Part shown: positions 26,565-36,206 of the stretch, piece by piece
Layout: every line of letters begins with the position of its first letter
Position numbering within the stretch: the stretch's first letter is position 1
From: Helicobacter pylori Shi112
GTDB taxonomy: Bacteria > Campylobacterota > Campylobacteria > Campylobacterales > Helicobacteraceae
NCBI RefSeq assembly: GCF_000277405.1
Contig: NC_017741.1
Span: forward strand, 682,001 to 746,000
Direction of reading: 5' to 3'
Length of the DNA: 64,000 bases
Notes under the pieces: generated by a model
The model's input: the letters and a program-made list of their open reading frames with translations, nothing else
Databases searched by the model: none
What the model was told of the DNA's origin: nothing
Position numbers and translations under genes: made by a program

Positions 26565-27740
26565 TTATTTTTGTTCCACTACCACTGATAGCCCTTGTCC
26601 GCCGCCCACACACAATGACGCGCAACCCACGCCATGACCGCTTCTTTTCATTTCATGCAATAAAGTTACCAAGATCCTAGCGCCGCTTGCACCAATAGGG
26701 TGGCCAATGGCTATCGCGCCTCCATTCACATTCACGATATTGGGGTTTAATTCAAGCTCTTTTAACACGGCTATGCTTTGCGCGGCGAAGGCTTCATTGA
26801 GTTCAAAAAGATCGATGTCGTTGAGATTTATTTTGACATTTTTAAGATTGTTTTTAATAGCGATGCTAGGGCATATCCCCATTATATCCGGACTGCAACC
26901 ACCCAAACCAAACCCCTTGATAGTTGCCATTGTTTTTAACCCCAATTTTTGCACTTTTTGAGCGCTGCATAAAATGATAATACTTGCGCCATCATTGATC
27001 CCTGATGAATTTCCTGCCGTTACCGATCCATCTTTTTTGAAAGCGGGTTTGAGCTTTGCAAGGGATTCTAGCGTCGTTTCTCTAGGGTATTCGTCTTCTT
27101 TAAAAACAACCACGCCTTTTTTATTCGCTATTTCAATGGGCGTGATTTCTTCTTGGAATTTCCCTGCATTAATGGCGGCTCTTGCTTTGAGTTGCGATTG
27201 GAGCGCGAAAGCATCTTGCTCTTCTCGGCTGATGTGGTATGCTTGAGCGACATTATCAGCGGTGATCCCCATGTGGTAATCATTGAACGCATCCCACAAT
27301 CCGTCATGGATCATGGAGTCTATCATGTTCGCATTCCCCATTCTTTTCCCATCTCGCATGTCAAACGACAAATAAGGCGCTGCGCTCATGTTTTCCACGC
27401 CACCGCACACCACCACCTCATCGCGCCCAAGCATGATGCTGTCATGCGCTAATTGAATGGCTTTCATAGACGATCCACAAACCATATTGACGCTAAAAGC
27501 GTTCCTGTCATTCGGAATGCCCGCGTCCAGTTGGATCTGTCTGGCGATATTTTGACCCAAACCGGCGGATAAAACATTGCCTAAAATGACAGAATCCACA
27601 TCGCTAGGCTTAAGACCGCTCGCCTTCAAAGCGTCTTTAAGCACGACAGCGCCCATTTCTCTAGCGCCCACGCTCTTTAGAGAGCCTAAAAAACTCCCCA
27701 CTGCACTTCGTTTTGCCGCCACTACAACCACTTCATTCAT
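26565..27740 (-). CDS. fadA: Acetyl-CoA acetyltransferase (thiolase)
   Basis: Thiolase that splits acetoacetyl-CoA into two acetyl-CoA (or runs in reverse), completing acetone/acetoacetate use. The 391-residue protein has the three catalytic elements: nucleophilic Cys88 in [10 protein letters not shown], His347 in [10 protein letters not shown] and Cys377 in CVGGGQG. It leads the operon thl-scoA-scoB-atoE. Also annotated thl/atoB in other genomes (HP0690 position). A short leader with AAAGG precedes the ATG. Confidence 0.96.
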   Translation of the reverse strand: MNEVVVVAAKRSAVGSFLGSLKSVGAREMGAVVLKDALKASGLKPSDVDSVILGNVLSAGLGQNIARQIQLDAGIPNDRNAFSVNMVCGSSMKAIQLAHDSIMLGRDEVVVCGGVENMSAAPYLSFDMRDGKRMGNANMIDSMIHDGLWDAFNDYHMGITADNVAQAYHISREEQDAFALQSQLKARAAINAGKFQEEITPIEIANKKGVVVFKEDEYPRETTLESLAKLKPAFKKDGSVTAGNSSGINDGASIIILCSAQKVQKLGLKTMATIKGFGLGGCSPDIMGICPSIAIKNNLKNVKINLNDIDLFELNEAFAAQSIAVLKELELNPNIVNVNGGAIAIGHPIGASGARILVTLLHEMKRSGHGVGCASLCVGGGQGLSVVVEQK

Positions 27741-27988
27741 GTCTTTACCTTTAAGTTGATTTATTAATCCATAGTATCACTTTTAGGTGATTGACACCCT
27801 AACAGGTTTGATTTTGTTTTAGGTTTTGTTTTAGATTGAGGGCGATCCGTTTATTTTTTTCACAAAAATATTATTTACATTCAACACAAATTGGTTTAAG
27901 CTATAGCCTATCTTATAAGTTGGTTATAAATACCCATATTTTGGTTTTGACTATCTAATTAAGGTTTTAATAGGAATTTGATAAAGCT

Positions 27989-28801
27989 TCAAGCAAACTC
28001 CCCAATCTCTTTCTCTAAAGCGTTAATAAAAACGCTTGAATAGGATTTTTCTTTAGGGAATTTTTCTAAAAAATCGCTCAATAGCCCAAGGTATTGCTCT
28101 TTATTTAAAGCGCCTTTTAACACTTCGTATTTCAAAAAAAGCCAGTAAGTGTTAAGCGCATCGCTTTGGCAATAGCTGTCAATAACGCCTTTTTTCTCCT
28201 TTTGGCTTAAATGTGGGTTGTAATAAATCGCATGCACTAAATCCCCGCTCACATCAAATTTACCAGGAATATTTGTCATGGAGCAAACGCCATTTAGATT
28301 CAACCCCCTAACGGATCCATAATGGCTCAAGCTATCCATTAAATCCAAATGAAACTGCTCGCTATAGCGCGCGCGGTAATTTTCCCATTTGTTCTCTTGG
28401 TTGTAAAAAGCGTCTAAAGTTAAATTATATTTAAGGGCTTTGAGCGTGAGTAGGGGCATGTCAAAACCTCTGCCATTGAAACTTATCAAGCGCGGTTGCT
28501 TTTCGTTAAAGTATTTGAAAAAGTCCTCTAAAAGCTCTTTTTCGCTCGCAAAATCCTCTTTATTCTCGTGCTTTTGACCAAAATTCCCCACTTTGATAAA
28601 CTTCCCGTAATCATCGCCTATGACCGCTGCAATAGAGATAATTTCATGCAAATAAAGAGGCAAAAACTCGCTCCCGCTTTTTTCTTTTTGCTTTTCAAAA
28701 CTCCGTTCACAGATTTTTAGCGCATCATTTTCTTCTAATTGAAAATGCTCTTTACACAAGCTCACGCTAGGAATGGTTTCTATATCAAACACGCACAACA
28801 T
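27989..28801 (-). CDS. Predicted 3'-5' exonuclease, PolB-like DEDD fold
   Basis: A 270-residue protein resembling the exonuclease domain of family-B DNA polymerases. The motifs DEDD are visible: LCVFDIETIPS (Exo I, D and E), LISFNGRGFDMPLL (Exo II) and CQSDALNTYWLFL (Exo III). It has no polymerase domain, so it probably trims DNA or RNA ends; its substrate is unknown. The ATG at 28801 is preferred, with AGGAG 6 bases upstream, over an upstream start at 28819. It is divergent from feoB across a 136-base gap. Confidence 0.82.
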   Translation of the reverse strand: MLCVFDIETIPSVSLCKEHFQLEENDALKICERSFEKQKEKSGSEFLPLYLHEIISIAAVIGDDYGKFIKVGNFGQKHENKEDFASEKELLEDFFKYFNEKQPRLISFNGRGFDMPLLTLKALKYNLTLDAFYNQENKWENYRARYSEQFHLDLMDSLSHYGSVRGLNLNGVCSMTNIPGKFDVSGDLVHAIYYNPHLSQKEKKGVIDSYCQSDALNTYWLFLKYEVLKGALNKEQYLGLLSDFLEKFPKEKSYSSVFINALEKEIGEFA

Positions 28802-28861
28802 TACACGCTCCTTTCGCATTTTAACATTCTTGTTTCGCTTTTATTATATAACAATTAGTCT

Positions 28862-28873
28862 TATAGCGCTATA
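28862..28873. promoter_or_regulatory. Perfect 12-base palindrome between exonuclease gene and feoB
   Basis: TATAGCGCTATA is a perfect palindrome in the divergent promoter region, 65 bases before the feoB start and 61 before the exonuclease start. It does not match the Fur consensus. It may be an operator; no function can be assigned. Confidence 0.35.
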
Positions 28874-28937
28874 GTGCTAAATTTTAATATCAAAACTATA
28901 TAACCAAAAATTAAAAAACTTATTTGGAGAATTGGAA

Positions 28938-30866
28938 GTGGAAGAAATCATTGTCGCTCTTGTGGGCCAACCTAATGTAGGGAAATCCTCCCTTATCAAT
29001 GCTTTGAGCAACGCCCATTTGAAAGTGGGGAATTTTGCCGGGGTTACCGTGGATAAGATGGAAGTGAGTTTGATCCACAAAGAGCGTCAAATCACCATCA
29101 TTGATTTACCTGGCACTTACGCGCTCAATGACTTCACCACTGAAGAAAAGGTTACTAAAGATTTTTTAGAAAAAGGGCAATACGATCTCATTCTTAATGT
29201 GGTGGATTCCACCAATTTAGAGCGTAATTTAGCCTTAAGCGCGCAACTATTAGACACGAATAAAAAAATGCTTCTTGCGCTCAACATGTGGGATGAGGCG
29301 CAAAAAGAAGGCATTAAAATCAATACAGAAAAGCTTTCTCAAGAATTAGGGGTTGTGTGCGTGCCTACAAGCGCAAGATCCAAAGAAGATCGCTTGAATA
29401 CGGAGCTTTTATTAGATGAAATTGTCAGGCTTTATTCTCAAAACACTACAAACAATGAAAGCATAAAAGTCCCATTTCAAAGTTTTAAGGAGTCTTTAAA
29501 ATACAGCCAGAGCGCTCAAAGAATCGCCAAATTAGTGATCAGTGAAAACAAACAAAACGCGAGCTTTGAACACACTTATAAGATTGATAAGATTTTAATG
29601 CACAAGCGTTATGGGATTTTCATTTTTTTAGGGTTTATGTTTATCATTTTTTCCTTGAGCTTTTTAATAGGAGGCGGAGCGCAAAAAGCGCTTGAAGCAG
29701 GGTTTAAATTTTTGAGCGATAGCGTTAAAGAAAATGTGGCTAATGAAGATTTAGCGTCTTTGGTGGGCGATGGCATTATTGGGGGAGTGGGAGCGACGGT
29801 TTCATTCTTGCCTTTAATTGTGGTGTTGTATTTTGGGATTTCTTTACTAGAAACGACAGGCTATATGAGTAGGGTAGCGTTTTTATTAGATGGGATCTTG
29901 CATAAATTTGGCTTGCATGGGAAGAGTTTTATCCCTTTAATCACCGGTTTTGGCTGCTCTGTGCCCGCTTACATGGCGACAAGAACCTTACAAAACTATA
30001 ACGAACGATTGATCACGCTTTTTGTGATCGGGTTTATGAGCTGCTCGGCAAGACTCCCTATTTATGTGCTGTTTGTAGGCTCGTTTTTCCCTTCTTCAAG
30101 CGCGGGGTTTGTGCTGTTTTGTATTTATATTTTGGGGGCGGTTGTGGCGTTAGTGATGGCCAAATTACTCAAATTAAGCGTGTTTAAAGGACAGACTGAA
30201 TCCTTTATCATGGAAATGCCCAAATACCGCTTTCCTAGTTGGAGAATGGTCTATTTCAGTATCTATACCAAATCGCTTTCTTACCTTAAAAAAGCCGGGA
30301 CTTATATTTTAGTGGGAGCGATTTTAATCTGGTTTATGTCTCAATACCCTAAAAGCGATGCGGCTATGAAAACTTATAAACAAGAAAGCTCATTAGTGGA
30401 TAAAGACACCACCCTTTCAAGCGAAGCTAAAGAAGAAAAATTAAAAGAATTAAAAACCAAATTGGATCAAAAGAATTTAAAAAATAGCATTGTAGGAAGA
30501 GGCGGGGCGTATTTAGAAAAAGTCTTTAGCCCTATGGATTTTGATTGGCGTTTGAGCGTCTCGCTTGTAACCGGATTTATGGCTAAAGAGGTGGTGGTTT
30601 CTACTTTGGGGGTGTTGTTTTCTTTAGGGGATCAAAATGAAAAATCTGACGCTTTTAGAGAGATTTTAAGAAAAGAAGTCAGCGTGCCAAGCGGGATTGC
30701 TTTTATCGTGTTTGTGATGTTTTATATCCCTTGTTTTGCAGCGACCATTACTTTTGGTAGGGAAGCTGGGGGGATCAAGTTTGTAGCGTATTTATTCATC
30801 TTCACAACCGTTGTAGCGTATGCGTTTTCCTTGATAGCTTTTTATGCAACTCAAATTTTGGTTTAA
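28938..30866 (+). CDS. feoB: Ferrous iron transporter FeoB
   Basis: Main Fe(II) importer of the inner membrane and a colonisation factor. The 642-residue protein has a cytoplasmic G domain with G1 GQPNVGKSS, G3 DLPGTYAL and G4 NMWD, then two Gate-type membrane halves with the conserved FGCSVPAYMATRTL and MAKEVVVSTLGVLF segments. The GTG at 28938 is chosen because GGAGA lies 7 bases upstream; a TTG at 28932 sits one base from it. No feoA or feoC is adjacent. The next plus-strand gene, fecA1, is an iron-uptake receptor. Confidence 0.97.
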   Translation: MEEIIVALVGQPNVGKSSLINALSNAHLKVGNFAGVTVDKMEVSLIHKERQITIIDLPGTYALNDFTTEEKVTKDFLEKGQYDLILNVVDSTNLERNLALSAQLLDTNKKMLLALNMWDEAQKEGIKINTEKLSQELGVVCVPTSARSKEDRLNTELLLDEIVRLYSQNTTNNESIKVPFQSFKESLKYSQSAQRIAKLVISENKQNASFEHTYKIDKILMHKRYGIFIFLGFMFIIFSLSFLIGGGAQKALEAGFKFLSDSVKENVANEDLASLVGDGIIGGVGATVSFLPLIVVLYFGISLLETTGYMSRVAFLLDGILHKFGLHGKSFIPLITGFGCSVPAYMATRTLQNYNERLITLFVIGFMSCSARLPIYVLFVGSFFPSSSAGFVLFCIYILGAVVALVMAKLLKLSVFKGQTESFIMEMPKYRFPSWRMVYFSIYTKSLSYLKKAGTYILVGAILIWFMSQYPKSDAAMKTYKQESSLVDKDTTLSSEAKEEKLKELKTKLDQKNLKNSIVGRGGAYLEKVFSPMDFDWRLSVSLVTGFMAKEVVVSTLGVLFSLGDQNEKSDAFREILRKEVSVPSGIAFIVFVMFYIPCFAATITFGREAGGIKFVAYLFIFTTVVAYAFSLIAFYATQILV

Positions 30867-31042
30867 AGGTTAGCCATGGTTTAAAAACTTTATTTGTTTA
30901 AAATTCCCCCCATTAAAAATATTAAAAAATTTTTATTTTTCTCCCAATCTTTTCTATAAACATTCGCATTAATCGGCATTTTTGACAAAAAAAGCTATTA
31001 ATTTAATTTAAATAATAATTGTCTCAAAATTTAAGCCAAAAC

Positions 31043-31057
31043 TAATAATAGTTATTA
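31043..31057 (+). promoter_or_regulatory. Fur box upstream of fecA1
   Basis: TAATAATAGTTATTA matches the published H. pylori holo-Fur consensus TAATAATnATTATTA at 14 of 15 positions. It overlaps the probable -10 region (TATAAA at 31056-31061) so that bound Fur would block polymerase. Upstream, AATAATAATTGTCTC may be a weaker half-site. Confidence 0.7.
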
Positions 31058-31063
31058 TAAATT

Positions 31064-31103
31064 CCACCTTGTTGTAAAAATGAACATTTTTCATAAAAGG
31101 TGG
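31064..31103 (+). promoter_or_regulatory. Leader hairpin covering the fecA1 ribosome-binding site
   Basis: CCACCTT (31064-31070) pairs perfectly with AAGGTGG (31097-31103), and within it AAAAATG pairs with CATTTTT. The second outer arm is the ribosome-binding site of fecA1 (ATG 31107). If the first arm is transcribed, the structure would hide the site. The transcript start is uncertain, so this is tentative. Confidence 0.4.
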
Positions 31104-31106
31104 TAA

Positions 31107-33410
31107 ATGAAAAGAATTTTAGTCTCTTTGGTTGTTTTGAGTCATAGCGCGCATGCTGTCAAAACTCATAATTTGGAAAGGGTAGAAGCTTCAGGGGTGG
31201 CTAACGATAAAGAAGCACCTTTAAGCTGGAGGAGCAAGGAAGTGAGAAATTATATGGGTTCTCGCACGGTGATTTCTAACAAGCAACTCACTAAAAGCGC
31301 CAATCAGAGCATTGAAGAAGCTTTGCAAAATGTGCCAGGCGTGCATATTAGAAACGCTACGGGTATTGGAGCTGTGCCTAGCTTTTCTGTTAGGGGGTTT
31401 GGTGGGGGGAGTTCAGGGCATTCCAATACGGCTATGGTTTTAGTCAATGGGATCCCTATTTATGTTGCACCCTATGTTGATATTAGCATTCCTATTTTTC
31501 CTGTAACCTTCCAATCTGTAGATAGAATCAGCGTAACCAAGGGCGGGGAGAGCGTGCGTTATGGCCCTAATGTTTTTGGCGGTGTGATTAATGTGATCAC
31601 TAAGGGCATTCCTACCAAGTGGGAGAGTCAGGTGAGCGAGAGGGCCACTTTTTGGGGCAAATCTGAAAATGGGGGTTTTTTCAATCAAAATTCTAAAAAC
31701 CTTGACAAGAGCTTAGCCAATAACATGCTTTTTGACACTTACTTAAGAACAGGGGGCATGATGAATAAGCATTTTGGAATCCAAGCTCAAGCCAACTGGC
31801 TTAAAGGGCAAGGGTTTAGATACAACAGCCCTACGAACATTCAAAACTACATGCTAGATTCCTTGTATCAAATCAATGAGAGTAATAAGATCACTGCTTT
31901 TTTCCAATACTATAATTATTTTATGGCAGACCCCGGATCTTTAGGTATAGCCGCTTACAATCAAAATCGTTTTCAAAACAACCGCCCTAATAACAATAAA
32001 AGCGGGAGAGCGAAGCGATGGGGGGCTGTGTATCAAAACTTTTTTGGGGATACGGATAAAATAGGTGGGGATTTCACTTTTAGCTACTATGGGCATGACA
32101 TGTCAAGGGATTTTCAATTTGATTCTAATTTTTTGAATGTCAATACCAATCCTAAATTAGGCCCTGTTTATACCGATCAAAATTATGCAGGATTTTTTAT
32201 CTTTGATCATTTAAGGCGTTATATAATGAATGCATTTGAGCCTAATTTGAACTTAGTTGTCAATACCAGTAAAGTTAAGCAAACTTTTAATGTGGGCATG
32301 CGTTTTATGACAATGGATATGTATTTTAGGTTGGATCAAAGCACATGCGAAAAAACCGATATTATCAATGGGGTGTGCCACATGCCTCCTTTTGTTCTTT
32401 CTAAAAAACCCAGCAACAATCAAAACTTGTTCAACAACTATACAGCGGTATGGTTGAGCGATAAAATAGAGCTTTTTGATTCTAAATTGGTGATAACTCC
32501 AGGGATTAGATACACTTTTTTGAACTATAACAACAAAGAGCCAGAAAAGCATGATTTTTCTGTATGGAACATTACAAAAAAGCGTCAAAACGAATGGAGT
32601 CCCGGCCTTAACATTGGCTATAAACCTATGGAAAATTGGATATGGTATGCGAACTACCGCCGCAGTTTTATCCCTCCACAACACACAATGCTAGGCATTA
32701 CTAGGACTAATTACAACCAAATTTTTAATGAAATTGAAGTAGGGCAACGCTATAGTTATAAAAATCTATTGAGTTTTAATACCAATTATTTTGTGATTTT
32801 TGCCAATCGTTACTATGCGGGAGGCTATAGCCCACAGCCTATTAACGCTAGGAGTCAAGGGGTGGAATTGGAATTGTATTACGCGCCAATTAGGGGTTTG
32901 CAATTTCATGTGGCTTACACTTACATTGATGCGCGCATCACTTCTAACGCTGATGACATTGCTTATTATTTTACAGGTATTGTCAATAAACCCTTTGACA
33001 TTAAAGGGAAGCGTTTGCCTTATGTGAGTCCTAACCAATTCATATTTGACATGATGTATACTTACAAGCACACGACTTTTGGTATCAGTAGCTATTTTTA
33101 TAGTCGTGCTTATAGTTCCATGCTCAATCAAGCCAAAAGCCAAACCGTGTGCCTGCCCTTAAACCCAGAATACACAGGGGGGCTAGAGTATGGTTGTAAT
33201 TCTGTGGGGTTATTGCCCTTGTATTTTGTGTTGAATGTTCAAGTAAGCTCAGTTTTATGGCAAAGCGGTAGGCATAAAATCACAGGAAGTTTGCAAATCA
33301 ATAACCTTTTCAACATGAAGTATTATTTTAGGGGAATTGGCACAAGCCCTACAGGAAGAGAGCCCGCACCAGGAAGATCCATTACAGCGTATTTGAATTA
33401 TGAGTTTTAA
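31107..33410 (+). CDS. fecA1: TonB-dependent outer-membrane receptor FecA1 (ferric dicitrate-type)
   Basis: A 767-residue TonB-dependent receptor (HP0686-like) for Fe(III)-dicitrate-type complexes. A signal peptide (MKRILVSLVVLSHSAHA) precedes a plug domain with IEEALQNVPGVHIRNATG and FSVRGFGGG, the TonB-dependent plug signatures, and VERVSVTKGGESVRYGPN-like motif (here DRISVTKGGESVRYGP). The barrel ends in ITAYLNYEF with the terminal Phe. It follows feoB on the same strand but has its own Fur-controlled promoter. The H. pylori genome has three FecA-like receptors, so the number is by position. Confidence 0.93.
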   Translation: MKRILVSLVVLSHSAHAVKTHNLERVEASGVANDKEAPLSWRSKEVRNYMGSRTVISNKQLTKSANQSIEEALQNVPGVHIRNATGIGAVPSFSVRGFGGGSSGHSNTAMVLVNGIPIYVAPYVDISIPIFPVTFQSVDRISVTKGGESVRYGPNVFGGVINVITKGIPTKWESQVSERATFWGKSENGGFFNQNSKNLDKSLANNMLFDTYLRTGGMMNKHFGIQAQANWLKGQGFRYNSPTNIQNYMLDSLYQINESNKITAFFQYYNYFMADPGSLGIAAYNQNRFQNNRPNNNKSGRAKRWGAVYQNFFGDTDKIGGDFTFSYYGHDMSRDFQFDSNFLNVNTNPKLGPVYTDQNYAGFFIFDHLRRYIMNAFEPNLNLVVNTSKVKQTFNVGMRFMTMDMYFRLDQSTCEKTDIINGVCHMPPFVLSKKPSNNQNLFNNYTAVWLSDKIELFDSKLVITPGIRYTFLNYNNKEPEKHDFSVWNITKKRQNEWSPGLNIGYKPMENWIWYANYRRSFIPPQHTMLGITRTNYNQIFNEIEVGQRYSYKNLLSFNTNYFVIFANRYYAGGYSPQPINARSQGVELELYYAPIRGLQFHVAYTYIDARITSNADDIAYYFTGIVNKPFDIKGKRLPYVSPNQFIFDMMYTYKHTTFGISSYFYSRAYSSMLNQAKSQTVCLPLNPEYTGGLEYGCNSVGLLPLYFVLNVQVSSVLWQSGRHKITGSLQINNLFNMKYYFRGIGTSPTGREPAPGRSITAYLNYEF

Positions 33411-33416
33411 ACTAGC

Positions 33417-33437
33417 TTCAAGCTTTTATCGCTTGAA
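33417..33437. terminator. Terminator between fecA1 and fliP
   Basis: A perfect 7-base inverted repeat (TTCAAGC / GCTTGAA, loop TTTTATC) lies between two convergent genes and is followed by a T-rich stretch on the plus strand. Confidence 0.55.
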
Positions 33438-33448
33438 TGCTTTTAATA

Positions 33449-34195
33449 TTAAACCATTTTAAAACTCGCCACTAAATTTTCGGTCAATAAATTAAACCCA
33501 TCTACCAGAATAAACACTAAAATTTTAAAAGGCAGAGAAATCATTACAGGCGGGAGCATCATCATGCCCATCGCCATTAAAATAGAGCTGATCACCATAT
33601 CAATCACCAAAAAAGGCAAGTAGAGTAAAAAGCCGATTTGAAACGCTGTTTTCAACTCGCTTATCATAAATGCCGGGATTAAAACGCTCAAACTCACCTC
33701 ATCAGGGGTTTTAGGGTTAGGGAGGTTTCTAATCCTAAAAAAAAGGGCTAGATCCTTTTCTCGTGTGTTTTTAAGCATGAATTCCTTGAAAGGCAGAGCG
33801 CTTTTTTCAAACGCTTCGGTGTAAGAAATTTTTTTATCCATATAAGGCTTAATCCCTGTATCATAAGCCTTTTTCAAGCTAGGTTCCATGATGAAAAAAG
33901 TCAATATCAAAGAGAGCGAAACTAAAATTTGAGTGGGTGGGGTTTGTTGCGTGCCTAAAGCGGTCCTTAAAAAAGAAAACACCACGATCAAACGGGTGAA
34001 ACTCGTCATCACTAAAATCAATGACGGGGCTAAAACTAAAAGCGTGAGTAGGGCGATGACATTAAGGGTGGTTACAAGCTGCTTAGGATCATTAGGAGCG
34101 TTTAAAGAGAGATTGACGCTGGGTAGCGCGCTATCAGCGCTCATTAAAGGGTATATTAAAGGGCAAATGAGGATTAAAAAAATGAAAAAACGCAA
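33449..34195 (-). CDS. fliP: Flagellar type III export protein FliP, intact
   Basis: Core membrane component of the flagellar export gate. The 248-residue protein has a cleaved-type N-terminal signal (LRFFIFLILICPLIYPLMSA) and the FliP signature segments LAPSLILVMTSFTRLIVVFSFLRTALG, shown here in part, and LLYLPFLVIDMVISSILMAMGMMML. A TTG at 34195 is preferred, with a TAAGG upstream; another TTG at 34231 lacks a ribosome-binding site. In strain 26695 this gene is split by a frameshift (HP0684/HP0685); here it is open to the end. It is divergent from glmU. Confidence 0.95.
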   Translation of the reverse strand: MRFFIFLILICPLIYPLMSADSALPSVNLSLNAPNDPKQLVTTLNVIALLTLLVLAPSLILVMTSFTRLIVVFSFLRTALGTQQTPPTQILVSLSLILTFFIMEPSLKKAYDTGIKPYMDKKISYTEAFEKSALPFKEFMLKNTREKDLALFFRIRNLPNPKTPDEVSLSVLIPAFMISELKTAFQIGFLLYLPFLVIDMVISSILMAMGMMMLPPVMISLPFKILVFILVDGFNLLTENLVASFKMV

Positions 34196-34282
34196 AATTC
34201 TAGCCTTAAATCTTTGATGAAACGAAGCCAAATTATAAGATAAGGCATGTTAAAATTCCCTAAAATAAGTTTAAGGATTTTA

Positions 34283-35584
34283 ATGCTTTCTGTCATCATA
34301 CTGGCTGCTGGTAAAGGCACTCGCATGCATTCTAGCCTGCCTAAAACTTTACACACGATTTGCGGGGAGCCTATGTTATTTTACATTTTAGAAACGGCTT
34401 TTTCAATCAGCGATGATGTGCATCTTATCTTGCACCACCAGCAAGAACGCATTAAAGAAGCGGTGTTGAAGCGTTTTAAGGGTGTGATTTTCCACACTCA
34501 AATCGTGGAAAAATATTCAGGAACAGGTGGGGCCATCATGCAAGAAGATAAAACGCCTATCCCCACTCAACATGAGCAGGTTTTGATTTTGAATGCGGAC
34601 ATGCCCTTAATCACTAAAGACGCTCTCGCCCCTTTATTAAAAAGCCATAATAACGCTATAGGCTTACTCCATTTGGCTGACCCTAAAGGTTATGGGCGCG
34701 TTATTTTAGAAAACCATCAGGTTAAAAAGATTGTAGAAGAAAAGGACGCTAATGATGAAGAAAAAGAAATTAAAAGCGTGAATGCTGGCGTGTATGGGTT
34801 TGAAAGGGAGTTTTTAGAAAAATACTTACCCAAGCTCCATGACCAAAACGCCCAAAAAGAATACTACCTCACGGATTTAATCGCTCTAGGAATCAATGAA
34901 AACGAAACAATTGACGCTATTTTTTTAGAAGAAGAGTGCTTTTTAGGGGTGAATAGCCAAACAGAAAGGGCGAAGGCTGAAGAAATCATGCTAGAAAGAC
35001 TGCGAAAAAACGCCATGGACTTGGGGGTAGTGATGCAATTGCCTAGTAGCATTTATTTAGAAAAAGGCGTGAGTTTTAAGGGGGAGTGCGTTTTAGAGCA
35101 AGGGGTGCATTTGAGTGGGAATTGTTTGATAGAAGATGCGTGCATTAAGGCTTATAGCGTGATAGAAGAGAGCCAGATCATTAATAGCAGTGTGGGGCCG
35201 TTTGCCCATGCGCGCCCTAAAAGCGTGATTTGTAATAGCCATGTGGGGAATTTTGTAGAGACTAAAAACGCTAAACTTCAAGGCGCTAAAGCAGGGCATT
35301 TGAGCTATTTAGGGGATTGTGAGATAGGGAAAAACACAAATGTAGGGGCTGGCGTGATCACTTGCAATTACGATGGTAAAAACAAACACCAAACAATCAT
35401 CGGTGAAAATGTCTTTATAGGGAGCGATAGCCAGCTAGTCGCCCCCATCAATATCGGCTCTAATGTCTTAATCGGCAGCGGCACCACCATCACTAAAGAC
35501 ATTCCTAGCGGTTCGTTGAGCCTTTCACGCGCCCCTCAAACTAACATTGAAAACGGGTATTTTAAGTTTTTTAAGAAATCTTAA
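34283..35584 (+). CDS. glmU: Bifunctional UDP-GlcNAc pyrophosphorylase / GlcN-1-P acetyltransferase GlmU
   Basis: Makes UDP-GlcNAc for peptidoglycan and LPS. The N-terminal uridyltransferase domain has [15 protein letters not shown], and the C-terminal half shows left-handed beta-helix hexapeptides ([44 protein letters not shown]) with the acetyltransferase site. The ATG at 34283 gives 433 residues and has AAGGA 5 bases upstream; an upstream in-frame ATG (34247) has no such site. It is divergent from fliP. Confidence 0.97.
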   Translation: MLSVIILAAGKGTRMHSSLPKTLHTICGEPMLFYILETAFSISDDVHLILHHQQERIKEAVLKRFKGVIFHTQIVEKYSGTGGAIMQEDKTPIPTQHEQVLILNADMPLITKDALAPLLKSHNNAIGLLHLADPKGYGRVILENHQVKKIVEEKDANDEEKEIKSVNAGVYGFEREFLEKYLPKLHDQNAQKEYYLTDLIALGINENETIDAIFLEEECFLGVNSQTERAKAEEIMLERLRKNAMDLGVVMQLPSSIYLEKGVSFKGECVLEQGVHLSGNCLIEDACIKAYSVIEESQIINSSVGPFAHARPKSVICNSHVGNFVETKNAKLQGAKAGHLSYLGDCEIGKNTNVGAGVITCNYDGKNKHQTIIGENVFIGSDSQLVAPINIGSNVLIGSGTTITKDIPSGSLSLSRAPQTNIENGYFKFFKKS

Positions 35585-35653
35585 AGAGTTTGAAAAATCG
35601 CTTTTACAGAAAAAATTGCAATGTCTTAAAACTTTATTGAGCATATTTTTAAT

Positions 35654-35667
35654 GGATTAAAAAATCC
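35654..35667 (+). terminator. Weak hairpin after glmU
   Basis: GGATT-AAAA-AATCC followed by TCTTTTTATT, 70 bases after the glmU stop. The stem is short (5 bases), but the T-run supports an intrinsic terminator. Confidence 0.4.
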
Positions 35668-35782
35668 TCTTTTTATTCTTAATTATTTACCTTAATCTTG
35701 TAATTTGTGCAGAAACAAAACACTTATTGAGCTTTTTGTGATATTTTTATGATCTATAACAATGCTTCTAATAGGATTGTGG

Positions 35783-35788
35783 TATAAA
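35783..35788 (+). promoter_or_regulatory. Probable -10 box of the glycine-zipper gene
   Basis: TATAAA lies 60 bases before the ATG at 35848. A leader inverted repeat (TCAAGG at 35797-35802 / CCTTGA at 35816-35821) follows it. Confidence 0.4.
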
Positions 35789-35847
35789 TATTCTTATCAA
35801 GGTGTGCCAAACATGCCTTGAATCTCAATTTTATGAAAGGATTTGTT

Positions 35848-36183
35848 ATGAGTGGATTGAAAACATTTAGTTGTGTAGTGGTTTTATGCGGTGCAATGGC
35901 TAATACAGCTATAGCTGGTCCTAGAATAGAAGCAAGGGGTGAGTTTGGTAGATTTTGGGGGGGAGCTGTTGGAGCTGGAATGGGTGGTGCAATGGGTGGA
36001 ATAATTGGGTCTCTTGTAGGTCCATGGAGTACTGTGGTTGGTGCAGGCATTGGTGGTGGAATAGGGGCATATTCTGGAGCTGAAATAGGCGATAGGGTAG
36101 AAGATTTTATCCGTGGCGTTGATAGAGAGCCACAAACCCCAAGAGAACCCACCTATGATCGTCATTTTGTGTATGATAGGTAG
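35848..36183 (+). CDS. Exported glycine-zipper protein (HP0682-like)
   Basis: A 111-residue protein with a signal peptide (MSGLKTFSCVVVLCGAMANTAIA), followed by an unusually glycine-rich stretch with GxxxG spacing (WGGAVGAGMGGAMGGIIGSL and GAGIGGGIGAYSGAEIGD) and a charged, proline-containing tail. This is the layout of glycine-zipper proteins, which insert helical hairpins in membranes; some are outer-membrane or bacteriocin-like. No precise family is claimed. The ATG at 35848 has AAGGA 7 bases upstream. The next gene follows after 23 bases, so the two form an operon. Confidence 0.7.
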   Translation: MSGLKTFSCVVVLCGAMANTAIAGPRIEARGEFGRFWGGAVGAGMGGAMGGIIGSLVGPWSTVVGAGIGGGIGAYSGAEIGDRVEDFIRGVDREPQTPREPTYDRHFVYDR

Positions 36184-36206
36184 TTTTGGGCAAGAAAGGA
36201 GAAAGC

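Noticed and set aside
34247-34282. Upstream ATG of glmU adding 12 residues
   Set aside because: No ribosome-binding site, while the ATG at 34283 has AAGGA and yields the standard N-terminus [15 protein letters not shown].
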